Origin: Vicinamibacteria bacterium
Lineage (GTDB): Bacteria > Acidobacteriota > Vicinamibacteria > Vicinamibacterales > 2-12-FULL-66-21
Direction: 5' to 3'
Assembly: GCA_025937075.1 (NCBI GenBank)
Contig: JAICSD010000046.1
Coordinates: 1 to 15,590, forward strand
DNA length: 15,590 nucleotides
Shown here in pieces: positions 6,200 to 15,590 of the stretch. Within the stretch, counting starts at the first letter, position 1, and each line of letters starts with the position of its first letter. Position numbers and translations under genes: made by a program. Below the pieces are notes generated by a model. That model saw nothing but the letters and a program-made list of their open reading frames with translations. It was not told where the DNA came from and searched no databases.

Positions 6200-7776
6200 T
6201 GGACTTGCACCGAAGCGGGCGCGCTCTGATGACCCAGCGCCTCGTGCAGCAGCGCATCGAGCAGTCGACTGCTCACGGCTTCACCGACAGCGAGCTGCGC
6301 CTCGAGGCGGTCGCACACCGCCATTAGTTCGTTCAGCTTCTCAACGATGTGGCGCTGCTCGGCGAGAGGAGGGAGGGGGACTGCCATGGCCCGAAGCCCA
6401 CGCAAGGGGACTGTCTTCTGCGCAATCCCCGTGGCGATGCGAGAAGCCTGATTGAATACGAAGGCACTCGCCATGAGCCGAGCCAAGAAACGAACGTCAA
6501 CGTTCTGAGAAGGTCGCAGAATGCCGATGTGACGTTGAACGCAGAACTGCTGATCCCTGTCTACGATGACAGGAATTCCAAAAGACCCTACCAAGGTATA
6601 AAGAAGATCGCCGCGCTGAGGCCTCCGCGTTGGATCCAAGTCAGCGTAGTACTCGTAAGGGACGTGCCGGCAGCCTTCAAAAACCAAACGTCCCTGACGG
6701 AGGTTTCCGATGACCAGAAACGGCACCCCCGTCGATGCTTTCGGCGGCGGCAGATGGTCGCCGTCCGTAATTGAGCGGCACACCATGCTCAGCCGCGCCC
6801 AAATCCAATCAGCAGGCAATTTGAATTCACCGCTGACCGACCCTGCATGGCTATCCACCAACTCCCGTGAAGAAACATAGGCTCTGCCGGTAACGGCCAG
6901 ATTAAGCAATGCGCGTCGCAAGGGCTCGACGTCTTTTCGGCGGGTGAGTCGTTCCGGCAGGCCTTCGATATCTCGGCCGTTCGCATTGTGATGTTGGCTG
7001 CTGGTTGCTGGTAATTGGACGCGATGCACCGACGCGGCGACAACGCGGTCGCGGCGCCTCTCGCGCTCCGCCCGCGCCGCCTCCAGCCAATCGCACAGCG
7101 ACATCAGCTCGTCTACCTTGGCGACGATGCGTTGCTGTTCCCCGACGGGAGGGATCAACATGGGAAATTGACGCAGGCGGCGCATGCTGAGCCCTTCCCT
7201 CGAGACACCGACCTGTACGTTGTGAATCCGTTGCTGGAAGATCGGTGAAGTTAGCTGCAAGTGCACGAAGTGCCGCAACTCAGGATCATTCAGGCGGACG
7301 ATGGCTACGTGCTGCGATACGTTGGCCTCTTCAAAAATATCCGGGACGATCGCGCACCGTCCGATCGAAGCGCCCGTGATATTCAGCAAAAGGTCTCGGG
7401 GTCGAACGTGCGTTCCGGACATACGTTCGTGAACGGCACGAGGAATTCGGGCCACACCACCATCGAGCCGGATTCCTGAATCATGGATGTTCTGGGAGCG
7501 AAGAAAGAGAACGCCATCGTCTCGATAGATTGACTTGCCGCCCAGTGGCGTACTTCCCGCTCCGAGCTTGTTGACGAGCGTACCTAACGGAATGACCTTC
7601 CACCCTGTGGGGATGTGGAATGGAAAATCGGAGGGAGAGTCCACTCGGTCTGCAACATCCTGCTCCACCAGCTTCCCGCGCACCGCCAGATCCAGGATGA
7701 ACCGGCGCAGGCGCGGCACGGCGCCGGGCGCCTCGGCGACGCGATCGAAGTGCTCCAGCAGCCGCGCCGCGTTCAT
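6196..7776 (-). CDS. hsdS: Type I restriction-modification specificity subunit
   Basis: HsdS recognises a bipartite DNA target for the methylase (M2S) and the full R2M2S complex. The 526-residue protein has two target-recognition domains separated by repeated conserved regions. LRRFILDLAVRGKLVEQ near the N-terminus is echoed by LRRALLNLAVTGRAYVS in the middle; PPVGEQQRIVAKVDELMSLC after the first domain is echoed by PPLAEQRHIVEKLNELMAVC after the second. Each of the latter continues into a coiled-coil spacer helix. GW or DW motifs (PTGWKVIPLG, PADWIWARLS) open the two recognition domains. The ATG at 7776 overlaps the hsdM stop as ATGA. The same frame is open further upstream, but that part lies antisense-free inside hsdM and is only a shadow. 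The recognition domains have lower G+C than hsdM, as expected for exchangeable specificity modules. The target sequence cannot be read from the protein by eye. Confidence 0.95.
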   Translation of the reverse strand: MNAARLLEHFDRVAEAPGAVPRLRRFILDLAVRGKLVEQDVADRVDSPSDFPFHIPTGWKVIPLGTLVNKLGAGSTPLGGKSIYRDDGVLFLRSQNIHDSGIRLDGGVARIPRAVHERMSGTHVRPRDLLLNITGASIGRCAIVPDIFEEANVSQHVAIVRLNDPELRHFVHLQLTSPIFQQRIHNVQVGVSREGLSMRRLRQFPMLIPPVGEQQRIVAKVDELMSLCDWLEAARAERERRRDRVVAASVHRVQLPATSSQHHNANGRDIEGLPERLTRRKDVEPLRRALLNLAVTGRAYVSSRELVDSHAGSVSGEFKLPADWIWARLSMVCRSITDGDHLPPPKASTGVPFLVIGNLRQGRLVFEGCRHVPYEYYADLDPTRRPQRGDLLYTLVGSFGIPVIVDRDQQFCVQRHIGILRPSQNVDVRFLARLMASAFVFNQASRIATGIAQKTVPLRGLRAMAVPLPPLAEQRHIVEKLNELMAVCDRLEAQLAVGEAVSSRLLDALLHEALGHQSAPASVQVQ

Positions 7777-9227
7777 CGCAGCAGCGCCTCGGACAGAATC
7801 GCCTTCAACTGCTCCCGCAGCGACGCAACCTCGCGCTCCGACTCCTGCAGCTTCGCCAGCAGCTCCTCCGGATCGCCGTGCTCCGCCGCGACGGTGTGCG
7901 GGTTCTTGATATCCAGGTTGTAGCCGCGCGCCTTGACGTCCTCGGCGGTGACGCGCCAGGCGACGTCGGTTTCGACGCGGCCCTGCCGCTCGGCGCCGCC
8001 CCACCAGTCCGCGATCGGCTGGAGGTGCTCGATGCGGATCGGCTTGGTCATCGAGTACGCCTTCTGCGTCGGCGGCACTCGATGTTCGTAGAACCAGATA
8101 TCGGTGGTCGGTGAGCCTTTCTCGAAGAACAACAGGTTCGTCCCGATGCTCGCGTACGGCTTGAACACGCTGTTGGGCAGGCGGACGATCGTATGGAGAC
8201 TGCACTCCTCCAGCAGATGCTCCTTCAGCCGCGTCTTCACGCCTTCGCCGAAGAGCGTGCCGTCCGGTAGCACCACTGCGGCGCGGCCGCCGGGCCGCAG
8301 CAAACGGATGATGAGCGCGAGGAACAGATCCGCCGTCTCCCGCGTCTGGAACTGTTTCGGGAAGTTCCCTTCGATCCCGTCCTCCTCCTTCCCACCGAAC
8401 GGGGGATTGGTGAGGACGACGTCGACGCGATCGCTGGAGGTGTAGCTGATGTAAGGTCGCGCCAGCGTGTTGTCGTGCCGGACGAAGCTCGGATCGTAGA
8501 TGCCGTGCAACAGCATGTTGGTGACGCAGAGCATGTGCGGGAGCTGCTTCTTCTCGACACCGCGCAGCCCCTGCTGCATCCGATCCTCTTCGTCCGCCGT
8601 TTTCACGTAGTGCTGCCGCATGTGGCGGATCGCGCACGTCAAAAATCCGCCGGTGCCGCAGGCGGGATCGAGCAGGATCTCGCCCGGATGCGGGTCGAGC
8701 CGTTCGGCCGTGAAGGCGGTCACGGCGCGCGGCGTGTAGTACTCGCCCGCGTTACCCGCACTCTGAAGGTCGTTGAGGATCTGCTCGTAGATCTCCCCGA
8801 AGTGCTGCCGCTCCGACAGCGTGTTGAAGTCGATGTCGTTGATCCTGTTGACGACCTGCCGCATCAACTGGCCCGACTTCATGTAGTTGTAGGTGTCCTC
8901 GAACACGTCGTGGACGACCCGGCGGCGTCCGCCGGCGCTTGCGAGCGGCAGTGTCTTGAGCGTTGGGAAAAGGTCGTCGTTCACGAAGGCGATCAGGGCA
9001 TCGCCGGTGATGCCCTCGGGATTCGCCGCCCAGCTTCGCCACTGCAGCGCCTCCGGGATCGGAGACCGGTATTCCGGATCGAGGACAGCAAGCTCGAGAT
9101 CCTGGTCGTCGATGATTTTCAGAAAGAACATCCAGCACAGTTGCGAGATGCGCTGCGCGTCGCCATCGACGCCGGTGTCCTGCCGCATGATGTCCTGGAT
9201 GGATTTGACGGTGTTGCGAACTGACAT
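7773..9227 (-). CDS. hsdM: Type I restriction-modification DNA N6-adenine methyltransferase subunit
   Basis: HsdM transfers methyl from SAM to N6 of adenine in the site chosen by HsdS. The 484-residue product has the HsdM N-terminal helical domain (about 1-155), then the methylase domain opening with AGEYYTPRAV (160-169), motif I DPACGTGGF (187-195), catalytic motif IV NPPFGG (274-279), and a C-terminal helical tail that ends in a coiled coil (EELLAKLQESEREVASLREQ) likely to contact HsdS. NPPF is the form expected of an adenine N6 enzyme. The size matches the type IB (EcoAI/EcoEI) methylases of about 490 residues. It starts six bases after the hsdR stop; a GAAGGAG-like site lies in the end of hsdR, about 14 bases upstream. 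It overlaps hsdS by four bases. No key residue is missing, so it should be active. Confidence 0.96.
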   Translation of the reverse strand: MSVRNTVKSIQDIMRQDTGVDGDAQRISQLCWMFFLKIIDDQDLELAVLDPEYRSPIPEALQWRSWAANPEGITGDALIAFVNDDLFPTLKTLPLASAGGRRRVVHDVFEDTYNYMKSGQLMRQVVNRINDIDFNTLSERQHFGEIYEQILNDLQSAGNAGEYYTPRAVTAFTAERLDPHPGEILLDPACGTGGFLTCAIRHMRQHYVKTADEEDRMQQGLRGVEKKQLPHMLCVTNMLLHGIYDPSFVRHDNTLARPYISYTSSDRVDVVLTNPPFGGKEEDGIEGNFPKQFQTRETADLFLALIIRLLRPGGRAAVVLPDGTLFGEGVKTRLKEHLLEECSLHTIVRLPNSVFKPYASIGTNLLFFEKGSPTTDIWFYEHRVPPTQKAYSMTKPIRIEHLQPIADWWGGAERQGRVETDVAWRVTAEDVKARGYNLDIKNPHTVAAEHGDPEELLAKLQESEREVASLREQLKAILSEALLR

Positions 9228-9233
9228 CAGTGG

Positions 9234-11672
9234 CTACGCGACTCCTTCGTAGAGAGCGTCCTGCATCTCGTGGACGGCGCGCTCGAAGTCCTCGGGACTC
9301 CCGAACTGCCGAATCAACTGAAGCGGCGTGCCCATCGCATCGAACGGCTGCACCTTCAACAGCTTCGGATCGTCGAGCGCGATGACGCCCTCGTCTTCGT
9401 ACTTCCGGAGCAGCGCCTCGAGCACCGCCCGCGCCTGCGGGCCATACTTCGTGAAGACGTCCCTCTTGCGCACGTTTCGGGCGCGCTCCTGCCTCGTCGT
9501 CGGCGGCTGGTCGAACGCCACGTAGCAGATCAGATCGAACGGGTCCATGTAGATGCCGGCCGGCACCTCGCCGGCGATCAGATCGAGCGGGACCTCGGCA
9601 GCCTCGAGCTCGTCGATCACCGCCTGTTTGCGTTCGGCGGCTCGCCACGTTTTCAAAAAGTCGTCAAGGCTCGCGTATCGACGCCGGAGCTCCTTCTTCG
9701 TGAAGTCCCGCAGGCTCTCGGTCACGAGTTTGCCGCGGCTGTCGAGGAACTCCACGCGTTCCGCCACGATGGAGACGGCGACGCCGTTGATGAAAATCTT
9801 TTTCGGAATCGTCGGGTCGGCGGGATCCCATGGAGACAGCGGAGGCTGGGGCGTTTCACTAGGATCCATCGGATCGGGATCGCCCGGCTCCAACGGCGGA
9901 TCCGGAGGCGTCAACGGATCATCAGGGCCGGGCTCGTAGATCTGCACGGGGTCGCCGTCGAACTCCGGATCGGCGAAGTGGTTCGTCGCTTTCCGGAAAT
10001 CGATCAGCGTGAAGTAGAACTTATGGCTGTCCTCGTGGATCCTCGTTCCACGTCCGACGATCTGCTTGAACTCGGTCATCGAGCCGACCTCGCGATCGAG
10101 GACGATGACCCGGCACGTCTGGACGTCGACGCCCGTCGAGAGCAGCCGCGACGTCGTCACGATGACCGGAAACCGTGATTCGGGATCGAGAAAGCCGTCG
10201 AGCTGCGCCAGGCCCTGTTCGTCATTGCCAGTAATCCGCATCACGTACTTCGGATACTGAGCGACGAGATCGCTGTTCTCGTTGACCAATGCCTGCCGCA
10301 TCCGCGCCGCGTGCTCGGTATCGACGCAAAAGACGATGGTTTTCTGGAAACGATCTTCGCTCTGTCGAAGGAAGTCGGAAATCTTCTTCGCAACCAGGCT
10401 GGTCCGTTCGTCGATGACGAGCGAGCGATCGAAATCCTTCTGGTTGTAGATCCGATCTTCAACCTCGTTCCCCTCGGCATCCAGCTTGCCGGGTTCCGGG
10501 CGGTATCCTTCTATATCGCGGTCGATGTGGACCTTGACGACCTTATAGGGCGCGAGGAAGCCATCCTCGATGCCTTGCTTGAGCGAGTAGCTGTAGACCG
10601 GCTTGCCGAAGTAGTCGATGTTCGAGATGTACCTCGTTTCGCGCGGCGTTGCGGTCATCCCTATCTGCGTCGCCGTGGAGAAGTATTCCAGGATCTCGCG
10701 CCAGGCCGAGTCCTCGGCGGCGCTCCCGCGATGGCATTCATCGACGACGATGAGATCGAAGAAGTCCGGCGAAAGCTCGCGGAACAGCTTCTTGCGATCC
10801 TCCGGGCCCGTGATGGCCTGGTACAACGCCAGGTAGATCTCGTACGACGTGTCGATGCGACGCTTCTTGTCGATCGCGATCGGAAGGTCCACCTCGGTCC
10901 CATCCTCGCGCTCGATGACCTTCGAGCTGGTGCTCAACTTGGCCATTGCGGCGCCAAACGGACGGAAGTCGTTCACCATCGTCTGATTGACGAGGACGTT
11001 GCGATCCGCGAGGAAGAGGATGCGTTTCTTCCGCTTCGCTTTCCACAGGCGCCAGATGATCTGGAACGCCGTATAGGTCTTGCCCGTGCCGGTGGCCATG
11101 ACCAGCAGCAACCGGTTCTGGCCGCGGGCGATTGCCTCCGTGGCGGCGTTGACCGCGCTTTCCTGGTAGTAGCGCGGTTGCTTGCCGCTGCCGTCCGTGT
11201 AGTAGTCCTGCAGGACGATCTCGTCCGCGTCGGGAGGAAGGCCCTTCCACTCGCGGTATCGAGACCACAGCGAGACCGGAGTCGGGAATTCGTCGAGCGA
11301 GAGCGTCTTCTCGAGTTCACCGCCGGTTCTGGTGCCGTCGTGAAAAATGAAGCCATCGCCGTTCGACGAAAAGACGAATGGGATGTTCAGCGTCTGGCCG
11401 TAGTCGAGGGCCTGCTGCAGTCCGTCGCCGACGCTGCAGTTGTTGTCTTTGGCCTCGATGACGGCCAGCGGCACGTTCGGCTTGTAATAGAGGATGTAGT
11501 CCGCGCGCTTGGCCTCGCCCCGTCGGACCATTCTGCCGCGAACGATGATCCGCCCTTTCGTGAAGCTGACCTCCTCGCGGAGCTGCGTCTGTTCGTCCCA
11601 GCCGGCGCGCCTGAGGGCCGGGGTGATGAACTTCGTGCAGATGTCGCGCTCGCTGAGCTGCTTCTTGTCCAT
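9234..11672 (-). CDS. hsdR: Type I restriction endonuclease, ATP-dependent motor/nuclease subunit (EcoEI-like)
   Basis: HsdR translocates and cuts DNA lacking the HsdM mark. The 812-residue protein has an N-terminal PD-(D/E)xK-type nuclease (Asp58, then IEAKD with Glu73 and Lys75), a superfamily 2 helicase motor with Walker A ATGTGKT (193-199), DECH (311-314), TATP (340-343), TTSRLLSTGVD (506-516) and motif VI QIVGRGTR (537-544), and an EcoEI-type C-terminal domain (about 625-812). Length and domain order match EcoEI HsdR, about 813 residues. A striking Pro/Asp-rich linker (about 581-620, PDDPLTPPDPPLEPGDPDP and following) separates the motor from the C-terminal domain. It is the first gene of the operon; ATG 11672 is the first Met before homology begins, with a weak AGGG just upstream. 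All catalytic motifs are intact. Confidence 0.96.
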   Translation of the reverse strand: MDKKQLSERDICTKFITPALRRAGWDEQTQLREEVSFTKGRIIVRGRMVRRGEAKRADYILYYKPNVPLAVIEAKDNNCSVGDGLQQALDYGQTLNIPFVFSSNGDGFIFHDGTRTGGELEKTLSLDEFPTPVSLWSRYREWKGLPPDADEIVLQDYYTDGSGKQPRYYQESAVNAATEAIARGQNRLLLVMATGTGKTYTAFQIIWRLWKAKRKKRILFLADRNVLVNQTMVNDFRPFGAAMAKLSTSSKVIEREDGTEVDLPIAIDKKRRIDTSYEIYLALYQAITGPEDRKKLFRELSPDFFDLIVVDECHRGSAAEDSAWREILEYFSTATQIGMTATPRETRYISNIDYFGKPVYSYSLKQGIEDGFLAPYKVVKVHIDRDIEGYRPEPGKLDAEGNEVEDRIYNQKDFDRSLVIDERTSLVAKKISDFLRQSEDRFQKTIVFCVDTEHAARMRQALVNENSDLVAQYPKYVMRITGNDEQGLAQLDGFLDPESRFPVIVTTSRLLSTGVDVQTCRVIVLDREVGSMTEFKQIVGRGTRIHEDSHKFYFTLIDFRKATNHFADPEFDGDPVQIYEPGPDDPLTPPDPPLEPGDPDPMDPSETPQPPLSPWDPADPTIPKKIFINGVAVSIVAERVEFLDSRGKLVTESLRDFTKKELRRRYASLDDFLKTWRAAERKQAVIDELEAAEVPLDLIAGEVPAGIYMDPFDLICYVAFDQPPTTRQERARNVRKRDVFTKYGPQARAVLEALLRKYEDEGVIALDDPKLLKVQPFDAMGTPLQLIRQFGSPEDFERAVHEMQDALYEGVA

Positions 11673-11700
11673 GCCCTGGAGATTGAGGCGGTGGCGATAG

Positions 11701-11733
11701 TTTATAGCGGCTGCGGCGTTCTCCTCGAGTCAA
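11701..11733 (-). promoter_or_regulatory. Candidate hsdR operon promoter
   Basis: On the minus strand, TTGACT (11733-11728) and TATAAA (11706-11701) lie upstream of hsdR. Their spacing of 21 bases is longer than the usual 16-18, so only the -10 is persuasive. A start about seven bases past the -10 would leave a leader of roughly 20 bases. No other promoter is seen for the four-gene operon. Confidence 0.35.
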
Positions 11734-11738
11734 CCTGT

Positions 11739-11744
11739 TATAGT
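11739..11744 (+). promoter_or_regulatory. Candidate -10 element of thiC
   Basis: TATAGT sits 22 bases before the thiC ATG. A start about seven bases downstream gives a leader of only some 16 bases, with GGGG (11755-11758) as a possible ribosome-binding core. No good -35 is seen. The leader is too short to hold a TPP riboswitch. Confidence 0.35.
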
Positions 11745-11763
11745 GGCGGTTTCGGGGTCCTGA

Positions 11764-13383
<1,620 letters not shown>

Positions 13384-13392
13384 ACGTGCGTT

Positions 13393-13400
13393 GAGGAGGT
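13393..13400 (+). promoter_or_regulatory. Strong ribosome-binding site deciding a GTG start
   Basis: GAGGAGGT lies six bases before GTG 13407 and matches the 16S anti-Shine-Dalgarno closely. It fixes the GTG as start of the following gene. It falls in the 23-base gap after the thiC stop. Confidence 0.75.
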
Positions 13401-13406
13401 CCGACC

Positions 13407-14969
13407 GTGAAAGGGATCTTCGCAGGAGCGCTCCTGCTGCTGCTCGTCCAGGCTCACCAGGCCACAGCACCCGCGGAGTTCACGCCCGGCACCGTTGCAC
13501 TGCTCATCAGTCAGGACGAAGCCCACGCGAAACCCGCGGTCGAGCAGGCTCTTCGTCATTCCGACCCGTCGGTCCGGATCATGGCCGCGCGCGTCGCGGC
13601 CAATGCACCTGTGGCAGGCGCACTTCCGGCACTCGTCGCGGCGCTCGGCGGCGAATCGAATCATGCCGTCGCGGCCGAATACGTCTACGACATCCTGCTC
13701 ATGGCGGGCGCCGCTGCGGAGACGTCGGTCGAGCCGCACCTGCGGCGCAACAGTCCTGAGGCGGCCCTTGCTTACGCGGAGTGGCTGGCCAGAATGCGGC
13801 CCGAGGGGCTGGTCAGCAAGCTCGGCGACCTGTTCTCACTCGCGCCAGATGCGCCGTACGAGTTCACGCGCATCGTCCGCATGTCCGGCGAGCTTCATCC
13901 CGATCAACGGGACGCCCTGTACACCGCATGGATGAAGATCGCTCCCATGAATGCCTGGCGGTCCCTGTTGTTCCAGTCATTCGCCGCCCCTGGAGCGTTG
14001 GCCAGCGGCGCTCCCTTCTTGGTGAGCGCGCTCAAATCGGACCGCGGCGACATCCGAACGGAGACGGTGTGGTTCCTCGTCGGACGTACGGCGCTTCCCG
14101 ATGCCGTGGTCGACGCTGCCCTTCCTGCTTCGGCGGAAGCGCCCGTCAATTGGGAGTCATTCGGGCGCGAGGTGATCGCGCGAAGCCAGAAACATGCGCA
14201 GACGCCTGATCGATCAGACTTCCTGCGATCAGCCCTCACCAGCGGCGCCTACGCTCCCCCGGACGTGCGATTCAATCGCAGCCTGACTCCTTCGGAGCAC
14301 GCGGTGGTCACGTCCGCGCCGCCATCGGCGCCGACGCCGGTCGATCCATGGTTCCCCGCCCCCGCGGTGACGACATCGTCGATCGCGCCCGGCGTCGTTG
14401 GCAGTCTTCTGCGGGCATCGAATTGCGACGAGAACACCGACAGCTTCGGTGCCGCGGGGATGACGTTCGGGATCGACGGGCGACCGAAGAAGATCACCCT
14501 GGGCAGCGAAGGACTCTCGGCGGGATGTCAGGCGGCGCTGACGACGCTCGCGCGGCTGACGATCGAGGATCCTGACCACGCGGCGACCGAGGGCGTGCAG
14601 ATGCTCGTGCTCCCGTTCAATAAGGACGCGGTCGCATGCGTCGACGCTCCGGCGGCACAAAGCCGTGGCGCTCTGCCCGTCAGGGTGGACCGGCACCGCG
14701 TGCAGCCGCCCGAGAAAATCCGCGACGCCAAGACCTTCTTTCCGCCCGAAGCGCAGAAACAGGGTATCCAGGGGGCCGTGATCGTCGAAACCGTGATCGG
14801 CCCGAGTGGGTGCGTGCAGCACGGGCGCATTCTTCGGGGGCTGTCGCCGCTGCTGGACGCCGCGGCTCTCAACACCGCGATGCGTATGCAATTCAAGCCG
14901 CCGATGGTCGACGGCAAACCGGCCGCGGTCGTCATGACGATGACCATCAACTTCGGGTTGACGAAGTGA
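13407..14969 (+). CDS. Secreted repeat protein with TonB-like C-terminal domain
   Basis: I recognise domains but not a named protein. The 520 residues begin with a short signal peptide (MKGIFAGALLLLLVQAHQAT), so the protein is exported. About 27-270 is helical and Ala-rich, resembling HEAT-like repeats (AVEQALRHSDPSVRIMAARV and similar units). A Pro/Ser linker (about 300-335) leads to a middle domain with an isolated cysteine pair (CDEN, GCQAA). The last ~95 residues have the TonB C-terminal fold pattern (GIQGAVIVETVIGPSGCV, then LLDAAALNTAMRMQFKPPM and a final beta strand TMTINFGL). Many Acidobacteriota and related bacteria carry such periplasmic TonB-C proteins outside classical TonB/ExbBD; what they bind is unknown. 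It starts with GTG after a strong Shine-Dalgarno and may be co-transcribed with thiC, 23 bases upstream, though no functional link is obvious. Confidence 0.8.
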   Translation: MKGIFAGALLLLLVQAHQATAPAEFTPGTVALLISQDEAHAKPAVEQALRHSDPSVRIMAARVAANAPVAGALPALVAALGGESNHAVAAEYVYDILLMAGAAAETSVEPHLRRNSPEAALAYAEWLARMRPEGLVSKLGDLFSLAPDAPYEFTRIVRMSGELHPDQRDALYTAWMKIAPMNAWRSLLFQSFAAPGALASGAPFLVSALKSDRGDIRTETVWFLVGRTALPDAVVDAALPASAEAPVNWESFGREVIARSQKHAQTPDRSDFLRSALTSGAYAPPDVRFNRSLTPSEHAVVTSAPPSAPTPVDPWFPAPAVTTSSIAPGVVGSLLRASNCDENTDSFGAAGMTFGIDGRPKKITLGSEGLSAGCQAALTTLARLTIEDPDHAATEGVQMLVLPFNKDAVACVDAPAAQSRGALPVRVDRHRVQPPEKIRDAKTFFPPEAQKQGIQGAVIVETVIGPSGCVQHGRILRGLSPLLDAAALNTAMRMQFKPPMVDGKPAAVVMTMTINFGLTK

Positions 14970-14996
14970 TTCGCTCGCGGCGCTGATTGAGGGCGA

Positions 14997-15590
14997 TCAG
15001 GCCGTTTGCTGCGGCCGCACCAGCGCCTTCGGTATCTTCATCGCTTCGGCGTCGGCGAGCGCGTCGTTCAACTGATGTAACCCGTAGGTTCGGCCGCCGA
15101 TCGCGTGCCACGGGATGCGATCCGCGTGCTGCTCCAACAGAGACAGCGCGCGCAGCAGGTGGCGCGCTTCACTTCCCCAGCACCCTCTGATCTCCAGGTG
15201 CTTGCGGTTGATGTCGCGATGGCCGTTGACGCGGCTGTCGCCGACGTCCGTGTAGTGGCCCGCGATGACGTAGCGGCCGCCGTCGCGAAGGAGCCTGAAC
15301 CCTTCCTCGAGCGCGCGCGCGGAGCCGGCCGCCTCGATGGCGATGTCGACGCCCTCGCCATGCGTGCCCGCCCGGATGCGCTCCTCGCGCCCTTCCATCG
15401 TCGTGTCCGACAGATCGAACACATCGTCTGCTCCCATCCGCCGCGCGAGCGCGAGTCGATCGGCGGGCGCGCCGATCGCGAAGACGCGCGAGGCGCCCGC
15501 GATGCGGGCAAGCGCGATCGCGCTCAATCCGACGGCGCCCGTGCCTTGCACGAGAACGGTCTGTCCCGGTTCGATCCCCGCGCGATCGAG
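14997..15590 (-). CDS. Zinc-type medium-chain alcohol dehydrogenase, C-terminal part (gene runs off the window)
   Basis: About 197 codons of an NAD(P)-dependent medium-chain dehydrogenase are visible, entering from the right edge with GIEPGQTVLVQGTGAVGL, the Rossmann dinucleotide motif GTGAVG. ARIAGASRVFAIGAPADRLA, then MGADDVFDL, IEAAGSARALEEGFRLLRDG and the C-terminal NDALADAEAMKIPKALV follow, all typical of the threonine-dehydrogenase/alcohol-dehydrogenase superfamily. The N-terminal catalytic zinc domain lies beyond 15590, so zinc ligands and substrate cannot be judged. An acidic or hydrophobic residue after the second strand would decide NAD versus NADP; here the strand ends VFAIGAPADR, which leaves this open. 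It ends convergent to the secreted protein gene, with 27 bases between the two stop codons. Confidence 0.9.
   Translation of the reverse strand, partial: LDRAGIEPGQTVLVQGTGAVGLSAIALARIAGASRVFAIGAPADRLALARRMGADDVFDLSDTTMEGREERIRAGTHGEGVDIAIEAAGSARALEEGFRLLRDGGRYVIAGHYTDVGDSRVNGHRDINRKHLEIRGCWGSEARHLLRALSLLEQHADRIPWHAIGGRTYGLHQLNDALADAEAMKIPKALVRPQQTA

Noticed and set aside
7777..8637. In-frame upstream extension of hsdS reaching into hsdM
   Set aside because: The extension is Arg/Ala-rich and matches no family; hsdM occupies this DNA in its own frame, and ATG 7776 with the ATGA overlap begins exactly where HsdS homology starts.
11730..11745. TCAACCTGTTATAG resembling the conserved AACCTGAT of a TPP riboswitch
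   Set aside because: The partner CUGAGA element and the required stems are missing and too little leader remains; it reads better as a -10 region.
14953..14968. CTTCGGGTTGACGAAG as a terminator between the convergent genes at 14969 and 14997
   Set aside because: The stem is only five base pairs, lies within coding sequence and has no T run after it.

Overview
The window reads as a piece of a high-G+C bacterial chromosome, apart from an internal block of lower G+C. The combination of an RlmI-type methyltransferase, a PEP-CTERM remnant, an HNH endonuclease of the large family that is multicopy in environmental genomes, and a secreted HEAT-like/TonB-C protein would fit Acidobacteriota such as Vicinamibacterales. 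That placement is an inference from gene style and was not tested.

Layout. Positions 1-264 (-) hold the N-terminal half of rpiB, divergent from an RlmI-like rRNA methyltransferase (291-1454 +), with 26 bp between the two start codons. A six-helix membrane protein of unknown function follows (1474-2058 +), then a frameshifted PEP-CTERM protein (2146-2629 +). A roughly 600 bp stretch (2630-3226) has no convincing gene but carries two copies of a palindrome-containing repeat and a strong hairpin. An HNH endonuclease gene comes next (3227-4390 +), and a third copy of the palindrome lies inside its 3' end. Convergent to it is a four-gene minus-strand defence operon, in transcription order hsdR (11672-9234), hsdM (9227-7773), hsdS (7776-6196) and an unnamed TPR-like/HEPN-like gene (6199-4421). 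Divergent from hsdR is thiC (11767-13383 +), followed by a secreted repeat protein with a TonB-like C-terminus (13407-14969 +). The window ends in the C-terminal part of a medium-chain alcohol dehydrogenase (14997-15590 -).

How the genes work together. HsdR, HsdM and HsdS form a complete Type I restriction-modification system resembling the EcoAI/EcoEI (type IB) group in gene order, subunit sizes and HsdS architecture. The fourth gene overlaps hsdS by an ATGA stop/start, exactly as hsdS overlaps hsdM, so it is very probably co-translated with the system. Its last ~150 residues look like a HEPN domain with an intact Rx4H motif (R551/H556), placed behind TPR-like helices. This is the best candidate for an undescribed element: a possible RNase effector or back-up linked to a Type I system, conceptually like PrrC but without an ABC ATPase. 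The defence and repeat region (about 2.7-11.7 kb) sits between housekeeping genes and looks like an acquired accessory block.
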